DNA of 64,000 bases. It comes from Paenibacillus wynnii. GTDB lineage: Bacteria; Bacillota; Bacilli; Paenibacillales; Paenibacillaceae. The stretch lies in the NCBI RefSeq assembly GCF_030812855.1, contig NZ_JAUSTK010000001.1, forward strand, positions 186,001-250,000, written 5' to 3'. A model generated the notes under the pieces. It saw nothing but the letters and a program-made list of their open reading frames with translations, ran no database searches and had not been told where the DNA came from. Of the stretch, positions 1 to 7,842 are shown in pieces; position 1 is the stretch's first letter; each line of letters begins with the position of its first letter. The position numbers and the translations under genes are program-made.

Positions 1-983
1 GAAACGGGGAGTGGATATCGTTAGAAACCGCCCTCCCGGATATTGTTTATAATCGATGCTTTTACAGAAGTCAAAAAGAAAGAAAAGAAGCCGCAGCTGC
101 ATTAGCCGCTCTCCCCCAAGCTCTATCCTGGTCACGTGGACTTCCCGATAAATGGGGGGTATATGAAATACTGAAACGAAGCCACAGAGCTGCGGTGTTA
201 CTGCCTGAAACCCTGCTCTATACTAGTAGCTTCCGACTCAGCAACATGCTAGCAGAGAGAGAATACGGCGTATTCTTGAAGCCTTCGGCGGGAACACATG
301 GCAAGCGCACCTTACATGCCCTGAAACAAAAAAAAGGTGGATTAAGCGTACGCGGGCGGGACGGAGAAAATGCTGTGTTTTACCACAACTTCCTGAATCA
401 AGAGGACGGCTTCGAATGGATTCACAGGTTCATCGGCTCTCGCCGCTATATCATGCAACCTTACCTTCAACTGACAAATCGCATCGGACAGCCGTTTGAT
501 GTTCGCGTCCTGATTCAGAAAAACGGCCGGGGCCTGTGGGAACTCACCGGAATGGCCATTCGCCTGGGTAACCGCGGTTCACTTACCTCTAACCTACATG
601 GCGGTGGAACAGCAATACCTGTACTACCCTTTCTACAGGAGGAATACGGTCCGGTAGGCCAATATATTAAGGAACAGCTTACTGAAGAAGCCGCTATTTT
701 GCCTCCCCTTTTAGAAGCCGCTTGCGGCAGGCTAGGGGAGTTAGGTCTTGATTTCGGTATTGACAGCGGCGGCAGAATTACTCTGCTGGAGGCTAATTCC
801 AAGCCTGGACGCACAGTCTTCCAACGCACTGGCGATCACAAGGCAGAACGACTCGCGCTTGAGAATCCGTTACGATATGCACGCCATCTACTACTAACCA
901 ACCGGCGTGTTCCAACATTGTCTGGAGGCAACTCCAGTGCACCCGGGAGAATGATATCAATGGTTCCTAAGGAGGATTCATAA
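1..983 (+). CDS. YheC/YheD-like ATP-grasp protein, 5'-truncated by window edge
   Basis: The frame is open from nucleotide 3, so the gene starts upstream of the window; the first ATG inside (195) is internal. The visible part begins with the family's PDIVYNR segment. It continues with an ATP-grasp core: a lysine-containing loop (LKPSAGTHGKR), a QPYLQLTN strand, a DVRVLIQKNGRG strand and a C-terminal metal/phosphate segment LLEANSKPGR. Proteins of this family (B. subtilis YheC/YheD) are described as spore-coat associated; the reaction is not known, though ATP-grasp enzymes usually join a carboxylate to an amine or thiol. It is the first of four paralogues on this strand and is followed directly by the next one (TAA, then ATG 984). 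Family call is firm; substrate is unknown. Confidence 0.85.
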   Translation, partial: NGEWISLETALPDIVYNRCFYRSQKERKEAAAALAALPQALSWSRGLPDKWGVYEILKRSHRAAVLLPETLLYTSSFRLSNMLAEREYGVFLKPSAGTHGKRTLHALKQKKGGLSVRGRDGENAVFYHNFLNQEDGFEWIHRFIGSRRYIMQPYLQLTNRIGQPFDVRVLIQKNGRGLWELTGMAIRLGNRGSLTSNLHGGGTAIPVLPFLQEEYGPVGQYIKEQLTEEAAILPPLLEAACGRLGELGLDFGIDSGGRITLLEANSKPGRTVFQRTGDHKAERLALENPLRYARHLLLTNRRVPTLSGGNSSAPGRMISMVPKEDS

Positions 984-2357
984 ATGAGTCTCACTTTTTG
1001 CAATTTGCATTTCACTAAGCAGCCCCAAAGAGTGGTGTATGTTTCGGGTGCGCTAATGAAAAGCTTGAAGCTGACCGGGAAGAAAAATATTAGGCTGCGG
1101 CTTGGGAGGGATACCATTCCAGCGCTGATTAAGCCGATCAAACGTGCAGGAAAGCATATGTTCCTTGCCTCAGGTGTGAAAACAGCTATAAAAGTACCCA
1201 AAACAGGGGGGATCTATTTACGAAATCTGCAAAATGATGAAGTACAACTCGGGCCGCTGGTAGGTGTACTGTCAGATGGACCTGGTTCCTCCACCCAGCC
1301 CTTCGGTTCCCGCACTGGCTTTATTAAGCAGCTCCTGCGTGAAGGCAGCAATAAATGCTATATTTTCGCGTTTATGCCGCGCGACATTAACTGGCAGCAA
1401 GAGCAGGTATACGGATACTTTCTGACTGAAGGCGGGAAATTCGAACGCAAAATGATCCCTTTGCCAGATGTTGTCTATAACCGACTGCCCAGCCGTCGTG
1501 CGGAGACTTCACCTTATATAAGTCAGCTGCGTGAGCGGTTAGCACGCAAGAAGATCCCTTTTTTCAACTGGAGCTTCTTTAATAAATCGGATATCTATCG
1601 GCTGCTGGAGAACGATAGCAGTGCGAACCGATATGTACCTGAAACGCACAATAATCCTACACCGGATCAAATGAGAGATATGCTGGATCGGCATCATTTC
1701 GTATATTACAAACCTTCAGCAGGAAGTCTGGGACACGGTATTTATCGGCTTACCTATTTGCCGAAAAGGGGCTATTTTGCCCGTTATCGCCGGAGCGGTA
1801 AAAATGTTCTGCTTCGCTTTGCCAGTTTTGACAGCCTAATGCGAATGCTGCGGTCCCGTCATGGTCGGACCTTGAACAATTATATCGTGCAGCAAGGTAT
1901 TCGTTTGATTGAAATAGACAGCTGCCCCATCGATTTCCGCTTCCATATGCATAAGAACGGCAACAATCAATGGGTTGTAGTTGGAATAGGTGCCAAGCAA
2001 GCCGGGCGCGGCAGCGTGACGACTCACCTTAAAAACGGCGGTTCGCTGCTGACACCACAACAAGCGTTGGGACGTGTATTCGGTACCAAAGCCGACGAAG
2101 TCCTGCTTCGCGCCAAAGGAACAGCCGTCAAACTAGCAGAATCTCTGGAGATTCAGCACAGACATTTACTCGGTGAGATCGGCTTCGATCTCGGTATCGA
2201 TCAGGATGAAGATATTTGGATGTTCGAAGCCAATGCGAAACCGGGAAGATCCATCTTCCGTCACCCTTCGCTACGTGCAGAGGGCAAGGCTTCTGTCGAG
2301 CACATTCTCGAACATTGCCTCTATCTCAGCAAATTCCGGAGGAGGGATGAGACGTGA
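984..2357 (+). CDS. YheC/YheD-like ATP-grasp protein, long form
   Basis: 457 aa, starting at an ATG behind AAGGAGG. It is about 80 residues longer at the N terminus than its 377-aa neighbours: residues 1-85 form an extra basic beta-rich segment, and the common region begins near GPLVGVLSDG. The ATP-grasp core shows YYKPSAGSLGHGIYRL, a FRFHMHKNG strand and FEANAKPGRS near the C terminus. The next gene overlaps it by 4 nt (GTGA), so translation is probably coupled. Known family members are linked to the spore coat; this paralogue's own substrate cannot be read from sequence. Confidence 0.85.
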   Translation: MSLTFCNLHFTKQPQRVVYVSGALMKSLKLTGKKNIRLRLGRDTIPALIKPIKRAGKHMFLASGVKTAIKVPKTGGIYLRNLQNDEVQLGPLVGVLSDGPGSSTQPFGSRTGFIKQLLREGSNKCYIFAFMPRDINWQQEQVYGYFLTEGGKFERKMIPLPDVVYNRLPSRRAETSPYISQLRERLARKKIPFFNWSFFNKSDIYRLLENDSSANRYVPETHNNPTPDQMRDMLDRHHFVYYKPSAGSLGHGIYRLTYLPKRGYFARYRRSGKNVLLRFASFDSLMRMLRSRHGRTLNNYIVQQGIRLIEIDSCPIDFRFHMHKNGNNQWVVVGIGAKQAGRGSVTTHLKNGGSLLTPQQALGRVFGTKADEVLLRAKGTAVKLAESLEIQHRHLLGEIGFDLGIDQDEDIWMFEANAKPGRSIFRHPSLRAEGKASVEHILEHCLYLSKFRRRDET

Positions 2358-3487
2358 ACATCCGTACCCCTGACGTGAACAAACCAGTCATAGCCATTCT
2401 AACGACAAGTGACAAAGAACAGAAGTTTTGTGGAAACCGCAATAACTTCCGGGATATTATCAAGACCGGCAGGGATCTGGGGTTTCTAGTCTACGTAGTT
2501 ACCGTCCGCAATCTGAAACTGGAATCGCGGGTGGTGATAGGCTACGTTCCAACCCCTGGCGGTAAGCAGTGGTCCAGTATACCCGTCCCCTTACCGCAAA
2601 TTATTTATAACCGGATTCCTACCCGCTCACTGGAAGAAAAGCCCGCGGTCGCACGAAAAATTGCACAATGTCTGGAGCATCCGGACATTGTGCTGTACAA
2701 TCCGTACTTTTTTAACAAATGGAACTTATTCGAATGGCTCAAGGGCTCGCGCGCAACCTCTAGGCATGTGCCGCAAACGAAACGACTGAAAAGTTCCCGA
2801 ACTCTCGCCGCCATGCTGAAGAATCATAACAGCCTTTATCTGAAACCCGAGAATGGCAAGGCTGGAAAAGGCATAATGAGGCTCAAATATCTGGGCGATG
2901 CCCTTCTCCCCTACCGTCTGCAAATCCAAGGCGGCAAAAGGAATCTGACCTATAAAGCGGCCTCATTGGAACGGCTGTGGGCAAGGATCGGCAGGGAAAA
3001 GGCTCAGGAATTGTATATCGCACAGCAGGCGATTGAGCTGACGACTCACCGGGGGCGCCCATTTGATCTACGTGTACTGCTGCAAAAGAACGGCCGGGGG
3101 AGCTGGGCAGTAACAGGGATTGGAGCGCGTCTGGCCGGAGCGCAAAGTATTACCACCCATGTACCGCGGGGCGGCAGTATTGAGGAGCCTCTCAGCATGC
3201 TGGAAGGAACATTCGGCAATGAACGGGCAGCTGCTATTCTGAAAAGTGTCCCAACTACTGCACTATTAATCGCTCGTCAGATTGAGAGGGCTTGCGAATA
3301 CACCTTGGGAGAAATGTCCATGGATCTCGGGGTAGATGAGCACGGGGGTTTATGGTTTTTCGAAGCCAACTCCCGTCCTATGAAATTCGATGAGCCTGCC
3401 ATACGTAAGCTTTCACTGGAACGAATCTTTCAGTACAGTCAATATTTGAAACACCAACACGTCAGAAATACTGAATTAAGGAAGTGA
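2354..3487 (+). CDS. YheC/YheD-like ATP-grasp protein
   Basis: 377 aa with a GTG start that overlaps the previous stop codon (GTGA) and sits behind GGAGGGATGAG. ATP-grasp signatures are YLKPENGKAGKGIMRL, DLRVLLQKNGRGSW and FFEANSRPMKF. The last one differs from the KPGR form of the paralogues: RPMK replaces KPGR next to the metal-binding Asn, a possible change in specificity or loss of activity. It ends in a second 4-nt overlap with the acetyltransferase gene, so the cluster reads as one operon. Confidence 0.85.
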   Translation: MNIRTPDVNKPVIAILTTSDKEQKFCGNRNNFRDIIKTGRDLGFLVYVVTVRNLKLESRVVIGYVPTPGGKQWSSIPVPLPQIIYNRIPTRSLEEKPAVARKIAQCLEHPDIVLYNPYFFNKWNLFEWLKGSRATSRHVPQTKRLKSSRTLAAMLKNHNSLYLKPENGKAGKGIMRLKYLGDALLPYRLQIQGGKRNLTYKAASLERLWARIGREKAQELYIAQQAIELTTHRGRPFDLRVLLQKNGRGSWAVTGIGARLAGAQSITTHVPRGGSIEEPLSMLEGTFGNERAAAILKSVPTTALLIARQIERACEYTLGEMSMDLGVDEHGGLWFFEANSRPMKFDEPAIRKLSLERIFQYSQYLKHQHVRNTELRK

Positions 3488-4050
3488 GTTGCATGCAAAT
3501 CTCCTCCCTCTACGATGCGGAGTCCGGGCCGTGGAACAGACAACTGGCGAGTCTGGTGCAATTCGTAAGGCATCACGGTGAACGGCGAATCACAAGCGAC
3601 AGCTGCAGAAGACTAGCCCGTCTAACACCAGAGCAATTGCGCGTTCCCGGTGTATCTCTGCTCGTTGCGACCGTACGAGGGCAGCATGGCCGCCAATTGT
3701 CAGGCATCAGCTTTGTGTCGGGATATGGCAAGGAGTCATGCCTTGTTGCCGTTCATCCTTACCATCGAAGTAAACATACTGGAACTGCCTTGCTGATTGC
3801 CCAACTACAGCGTCTGGGAAGTCTGGAATGTTACGTTGCAAGCGACAACTCAGCCAGTCTTAAAATGTGTTTCAACGCGGGTCTTGTCGCCGTGTCACTA
3901 AGAAACGGACCCACCGGTAAGCCTACTCTGCTGCTCCGTTCACCGCAAAGTACTGGCTGCAACAACCTACTGCCAGTAAATGACGAAGCACAGAGTGATA
4001 AACCCATTACTTCACAAGAAGGTGAACTCTTATGCCGGAACCCGTCTTAG
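3484..4050 (+). CDS. GNAT-family N-acetyltransferase
   Basis: 188 aa. The first possible start is GTG 3484, overlapping the preceding stop codon; ATG 3493 is an alternative. The middle of the protein has the acetyl-CoA loop in a variant form (VAVHPYHRSKHTGTALLIAQ) and the GNAT C-terminal motif DNSASLKMCFNAGL. It probably transfers an acyl group from CoA to an amine, but the acceptor is unknown. It lies inside the ATP-grasp cluster, overlapping the gene before by 4 nt and the gene after by 19 nt. That suggests acylation and ATP-dependent ligation act on the same product (inference). Confidence 0.75.
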   Translation: MSCMQISSLYDAESGPWNRQLASLVQFVRHHGERRITSDSCRRLARLTPEQLRVPGVSLLVATVRGQHGRQLSGISFVSGYGKESCLVAVHPYHRSKHTGTALLIAQLQRLGSLECYVASDNSASLKMCFNAGLVAVSLRNGPTGKPTLLLRSPQSTGCNNLLPVNDEAQSDKPITSQEGELLCRNPS

Positions 4051-5165
4051 GTATTCTTACATTGTATTTGAACGAAGCCAAGCAGTTGGAAGAAAAAAGT
4101 GTGTACCAAAGGATGATCACCCAAGGTAAGCGAATAGGACTAGATGTCTTTGTGTTTACACCCATGGATGTTCACAGCAGCAAAGAGCTTATTCATGCGC
4201 TTGTCTATGATCCACAGACAGGGAAATGGTCACGAAAATGGCGGAATTTCCCCCAAATGATCTACGACCGATGCCGAATTCAGCGCAGCGCCCGGTTCCA
4301 GCAGTTGCTCCGCTTCCGTTCAAAATATAATCATTTGACCTTTCTAAATCGTCCACTTCGCAATAAATGGACCATTCATCAGACCTTTTCGCAAAAAGGC
4401 CGGTTTCGGCAGCACCTGCCGGAAACCCTGCTCTATCACTCCTCAGACGATCTGCTGCGGATGCTGAAACGTAGTCCTGTCATCTATATTAAACCAGCGA
4501 GCGGAACAGGTGGACGCGGTATATTGCGTATTGAAAAGCTTAAGGATCCCCGGGGAATGTTCGATATTCAAGGTCGCCGCCAGGACCGCCGTATCATCAC
4601 TCCCCGTAAGGTTTCGCTTTCCCGGCTGAGCTCGATTGTACGGCAATGGTGTATTGGCGGACGTTTTCTCGTTCAACAAGGAATTCCCCTCCGCTTGCCT
4701 GGAGGACGTTTCCATGATTACCGCATGCTCGTACAAAAAAACGGTCAAGGTAAATGGGAAATGACCGGAATGGCAGGCCGCATCGGGGCTGCCCGTAGTG
4801 TAACCTCCAATCTGCATGGGGGCGGTCATGCAGTTCGCGCAGAGAAACTGCTGCGCGATTGGTTAGGCAGTGCGGAAAAAGCTGATAAGGCTATGAAGGC
4901 ATCGGAAAAGCTTGGACTTGAGGCGGCAGCCTTTCTTGAAGATAGCTTCGGTGCACTCTGTGAGTTGGCTTTAGATCTCGCGATTGATCATGAAGGACGA
5001 ATATACGTACTTGAGGTGAATCCGAAACCGGCACGCGAGGTATTTGCCCGTTCCGGGGATAGTGAAACCTATCGCAAAGCATTACTCAGACCCCTCGAAT
5101 ATGCTCTTTGGATCAATAAGAATAAGGGCATCAGCCCTCCTGCTTCCGTTAAAATCGAAGATTAA
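4032..5165 (+). CDS. YheC/YheD-like ATP-grasp protein
   Basis: 377 aa; starts at ATG 4032 inside the end of the acetyltransferase gene, with GAAGGTGAA just upstream. Motifs in order: N-terminal EPVLGILTLYLN, PQMIYDRCR, ATP-binding IYIKPASGTGGRGILRI, DYRMLVQKNGQGKWEMTG and YVLEVNPKPAREVF. The stretch LPETLLYHSSDDLLRML matches LPETLLYTSSFRLSNML of the first, truncated paralogue, so these two are the closest pair in the cluster. It is the last gene of the operon, followed by a terminator. Confidence 0.85.
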   Translation: MPEPVLGILTLYLNEAKQLEEKSVYQRMITQGKRIGLDVFVFTPMDVHSSKELIHALVYDPQTGKWSRKWRNFPQMIYDRCRIQRSARFQQLLRFRSKYNHLTFLNRPLRNKWTIHQTFSQKGRFRQHLPETLLYHSSDDLLRMLKRSPVIYIKPASGTGGRGILRIEKLKDPRGMFDIQGRRQDRRIITPRKVSLSRLSSIVRQWCIGGRFLVQQGIPLRLPGGRFHDYRMLVQKNGQGKWEMTGMAGRIGAARSVTSNLHGGGHAVRAEKLLRDWLGSAEKADKAMKASEKLGLEAAAFLEDSFGALCELALDLAIDHEGRIYVLEVNPKPAREVFARSGDSETYRKALLRPLEYALWINKNKGISPPASVKIED

Positions 5166-5172
5166 GTCAAAA

Positions 5173-5207
5173 AGCCTCACTCCGTATGAAGGAATGAGGC
5201 TCTTTTA
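5173..5207. terminator. bidirectional intrinsic terminator
   Basis: Arms AGCCTCACTCC and GGAATGAGGCT around a 7-nt loop. T-rich sequence follows on the plus strand and a T-run follows on the minus strand. It separates the ATP-grasp operon from the convergent HAD gene. Confidence 0.8.
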
Positions 5208-5232
5208 TATAATAAATTTATTATCCAGCTGC

Positions 5233-5919
5233 TTACTTCGCGTTGTCGTATAAATCCAGCAACTCTTCGAAGGAAGAAATAATAACATCCGAGCCCTTTA
5301 ATTCATCCTGTCGGCCAAAACCTGCATATGCGCAGCCTATCACAGTCTGCCCGTTGCCTTTTCCGGCCTCTACATCAGACGAACGGTCCCCTACCATCCA
5401 GGCTTCGCTGATTCCATGATCATTCAGCAATAAGCCCAGCAGTTCAACCTTTGTTGCTGTATTTTGCCCGCCTGCACTGTACAACCCATCGAACAAATCT
5501 TTCATTTTATGTACTACAACGATGCTGTGAATATAATCCTTTAAGCCGTTGCTGGCTACGAATAGACGCACGCCCCGCTCCTTCAGCGCTGTCAATGTCT
5601 CAACAACCTTTGGATACAGCATTGTACCGCCTGCTTCAAGTCCCTCTATTTCGAGTTGCAAAAGCAGTTCATCCGCACGGCGGTGTACAGCCTCATCTGC
5701 CTCAGGCATCACGTTCTTCCAAATCTGCTCTAGGAGCATACCTAGACTACCCAGAATTCTTTCCTCTGGCGGGGTAGGCCCTGAATACAATCCTTCCTCA
5801 CGGAGAATGTCGAACATTTTGTGATATGCAGGCAGAAGCAAGCTCTCCGTTTGAAACAATGTACCATCCATGTCAAATATTACGGCTTCCGGTTTATTTA
5901 ACTGTGGTTCATTACTCAT
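5233..5919 (-). CDS. HAD-superfamily phosphatase (PpaX/phosphoglycolate-phosphatase type)
   Basis: 228 aa from ATG 5919, chosen because AAGGGAAGGG lies just upstream; the open frame runs on to 6012 without a good ribosome site. Motif I is DMDGTLFQTES, motif II VASNG, then a lysine (ATKVELL) and motif III MVGDRSSDVEAG. An alpha-helical cap lies between motifs I and II, as in beta-phosphoglucomutase and phosphoglycolate phosphatase relatives. It should hydrolyse a small phosphorylated metabolite in the cytoplasm; the exact substrate is not decidable. It stands alone, convergent to the ATP-grasp operon. Confidence 0.8.
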   Translation of the reverse strand: MSNEPQLNKPEAVIFDMDGTLFQTESLLLPAYHKMFDILREEGLYSGPTPPEERILGSLGMLLEQIWKNVMPEADEAVHRRADELLLQLEIEGLEAGGTMLYPKVVETLTALKERGVRLFVASNGLKDYIHSIVVVHKMKDLFDGLYSAGGQNTATKVELLGLLLNDHGISEAWMVGDRSSDVEAGKGNGQTVIGCAYAGFGRQDELKGSDVIISSFEELLDLYDNAK

Positions 5920-6080
5920 CTGATACCCTTCCCTTCCTAAATCGTATGCTGGGATTCCCTCTATAGGCAATAACGTTCTTACATGCCCTATGATATAGAA
6001 AGCATAGTTCATTGTCTAGATTGGCATCACAGCACAAGTTAGATTTAACTCCAACCCCTTTTGATATGCTCTATCTCTTC

Positions 6081-6136
6081 AAAAAAAAAAAAAAAGACTA
6101 TTCCTTTCAGCAAATCTCTCTGCCGGAGGAACAGTC
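6081..6136 (-). terminator. terminator of abrB
   Basis: On the minus strand GACTGTTCCT pairs with AGGAATAGTC (one G-T pair) and is followed by about 15 T residues (6081-6095). It lies directly after the abrB stop codon. Confidence 0.75.
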
Positions 6137-6150
6137 CTTTATTTGTATTA

Positions 6151-6408
6151 TTACAGTCTGTCAAAGCTTGCAGTCAGTTCTTCAAGAATATCTTTGCTGA
6201 TCATTTTACCCTTGAAATTAATCAAGTTTTCTGCACTGCCGGAAAAGACACAAGTAGGTTCGTATTTTCTGAGAATAATTTTTTCCCCGTCCACAAAAAT
6301 TTCGAGTGGATCCTTTATGTCAATCCCCATCGTTCTGCGTAATTCGATCGGAATAACGATACGTCCCAATTCATCAACTTTTCTTACAATACCTGTTGCT
6401 TTCATCAT
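6151..6408 (-). CDS. abrB: AbrB-type transition-state regulator
   Basis: 85 aa with the near-invariant N-terminal DNA-binding swapped-hairpin sequence TGIVRKVDELGRIVIPIELR, then LEIFVDGEKIILRKYEP. The C-terminal half is shorter than and different from B. subtilis AbrB, as expected for the dimerisation region. The family dimerises or tetramerises and represses stationary-phase and sporulation genes during growth. Start ATG 6408 (ATG ATG; either possible) follows AGGGGAGGATGTATA. A sigma-A-like promoter and three Spo0A-like boxes lie upstream, so repression by Spo0A~P is likely. Abh is a possible alternative name. Confidence 0.9.
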   Translation of the reverse strand: MMKATGIVRKVDELGRIVIPIELRRTMGIDIKDPLEIFVDGEKIILRKYEPTCVFSGSAENLINFKGKMISKDILEELTASFDRL

Positions 6409-6501
6409 TATACATCCTCCCCTGAAATAACACTTATATAATCATTCATGTCAAAAGCTTACAAAGCCTCTATGTAGTAGTAATGATTACGCCTTACTTG
6501 C

Positions 6502-6530
6502 ATTTTAAAGTGCTATTTCTTTCCTGTCAA
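6502..6530 (-). promoter_or_regulatory. sigma-A-type promoter of abrB
   Basis: On the minus strand -35 TTGACA (6525-6530) and -10 TAAAAT (6502-6507) are separated by exactly 17 nt, about 95 nt upstream of the abrB start codon. Confidence 0.7.
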
Positions 6531-6555
6531 TTTTTTTCTACAACTTTTGATATAT

Positions 6556-6595
6556 ATCGACAAATTATTCGACAAAATTTAGGCGTATTTCGACA
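6556..6595 (-). promoter_or_regulatory. three Spo0A (0A) boxes upstream of abrB
   Basis: Two exact 0A boxes TGTCGAA (6568-6574, 6589-6595) and one with a single mismatch, TGTCGAT (6556-6562), all in the same orientation on the minus strand. The stretch TGTCGAATAAT resembles the Spo0A-bound region known for B. subtilis abrB. The boxes lie upstream of the promoter I called, so they may act on a second, more distal promoter. Confidence 0.65.
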
Positions 6596-6682
6596 AACAA
6601 CAACGATTGTCATGAAATTTTAATTTATATAGATAGAACTTAAGATTTCTAGAATAAAGGATTGGTCGCACTGCGGTGAATG

Positions 6683-6788
6683 TTTGGACTTCCGGCCGCT
6701 GTTGTATACAGATTTCTTTGAATCAAACCGCTCTTCGCGGTAGAAATCCGCAGACAAAGGCGAACGCTCTCGCTCCTCCAGTTCCAAA
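6683..6788 (+). repeat. dispersed structured repeat, copy A
   Basis: Homologous to 57432-57538 in the same orientation. The first 23 nt (6683-6705, from TTTGGACTTCC to CTGTTGT) are identical in both copies. Also shared are a CCGC/GCGG hairpin at the centre (6728-6740), GAAATCCG, ACAAAGGCG and CAGTTCCAAA at the end. The outer ends are inverted relative to each other (TTTGGA at the start, TCCAAA at the end), so the whole element can fold on itself. Weaker similarity extends to about 6665 and 6850. I do not see a reading frame. Confidence 0.8.
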
Positions 6789-6862
6789 ATCCCCCTTCGT
6801 CACTCCGTTCCCTTTTCTCTAATTTTAAAGTTCAATTTATATAGTTTAAAATATGTAAAAAA

Positions 6863-6892
6863 ACCTTCGCGTATTTTGCGAAGGTCTTTTCC
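6863..6892 (+). terminator. intrinsic-terminator-like hairpin
   Basis: ACCTTCGC pairs with GCGAAGGT across a short loop and is followed by CTTTTCCCTTTTTT. No plus-strand gene precedes it, so it may end transcription through repeat copy A or be part of it. Confidence 0.5.
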
Positions 6893-6927
6893 CTTTTTTA
6901 CGTGGCCATACTGAGCGCTCTAGGTCA

Positions 6928-7822
6928 ATTCAAATGTATTTTTACCTTTGAATCCGTCCAATCCAGCTTTCGGGAGCAATTCAAATGTATTTCTACACCT
7001 GAATCCGCCCAATTCAGCTTCCGGGGTCTATTCAAATGTATTTTTACCTTTGAATCCGTCCTATCCAGCTTCCGCGGTCTATTCAAATGTATTTTTACAT
7101 CTGAATCCGGCCAATTCAGCTTCCGGGGTCTATTCAAGTGTATTTTTACACTTGAATCCGCCCAATTCAGCTTCCGGGGTCTATTCAAGTGTATTTTTAC
7201 ACTTGAATCCGGCCAATTCAGCTTCCGAGATCAATTCAATTGTATTTTTACACTTGAATCCGCCCAATTCAGCTTCCGGGGTCTATTCAAGTGTATTTTT
7301 ACACTTGAATCCGCCAAATTCAGCTTCCGGGGTCTACTCAAATGTATTTTTACACTTGAATCCGTCCTATCCAGCTTCCGAGATCAATTCAATTGTATTT
7401 TTACACCTGAATCCGCCCAATTCAGCTTCCGGGGTCTATTCAAGTGTATTTTTACACTTGAATCCGGCCAATTCAGCTTCCGGGGTCTATTCAAGTGTAT
7501 TTTTACACTTGAATCCGGCCAATTCAGCTTCCGAGATCAATTCAATTGTATTTTTACACCTGAATCCGCCCAATTCAGCTTCCGGGGTCAATTCAAATGT
7601 ATTTTTACATCTGAATCCGGCCAATTCAGCTTCCGAGGTCCATTCAAATGTATTTTTACACTTGAATCCGCCCAATTCAGCTTCCGGGGTCAATTCAAAT
7701 GTATTTTTACATCTGAATCCGGCCAATTCAGCTTCCGTGGTCTACTCAAATGTATTTCTACACTTGAATCCGTCCAATCCAGCTTCCGAGGTCAATTCTA
7801 GTGTATTTTTATCTTTGATATG
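6928..7822. repeat. 51-bp tandem array, 17 full units plus a partial
   Basis: Units begin at 6928 and then at every 51 nt (6979, 7030 ... 7744, 7795) without slippage. Each unit carries an inverted repeat with arms ATTCAAGTGTA and TACACTTGAAT and a TTTT (or TTTC) loop; units starting at 7132, 7183, 7285, 7438 and 7489 are perfect over 11 bp and the others mostly differ at one to three pairs. The rest of the unit is CCGCCCAATTCAGCTTCC plus a G-rich end. Because 51 is a multiple of three, long frames stay open in several registers; substitutions between units change amino acids freely, so I do not call a protein. It lies between the abrB control region and the 3' end of the GH36 gene. Confidence 0.9.
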
Positions 7823-7842
7823 TTTTTTTTACAGTATCCGTT

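Noticed and set aside
836..1201. Minus-strand frames opposite the ATP-grasp genes and many other shadow frames (for example 4443-4829, 43866-44420, 55695-56189)
   Set aside because: They lie opposite well-supported genes, lack ribosome sites, and show no recognisable domain.
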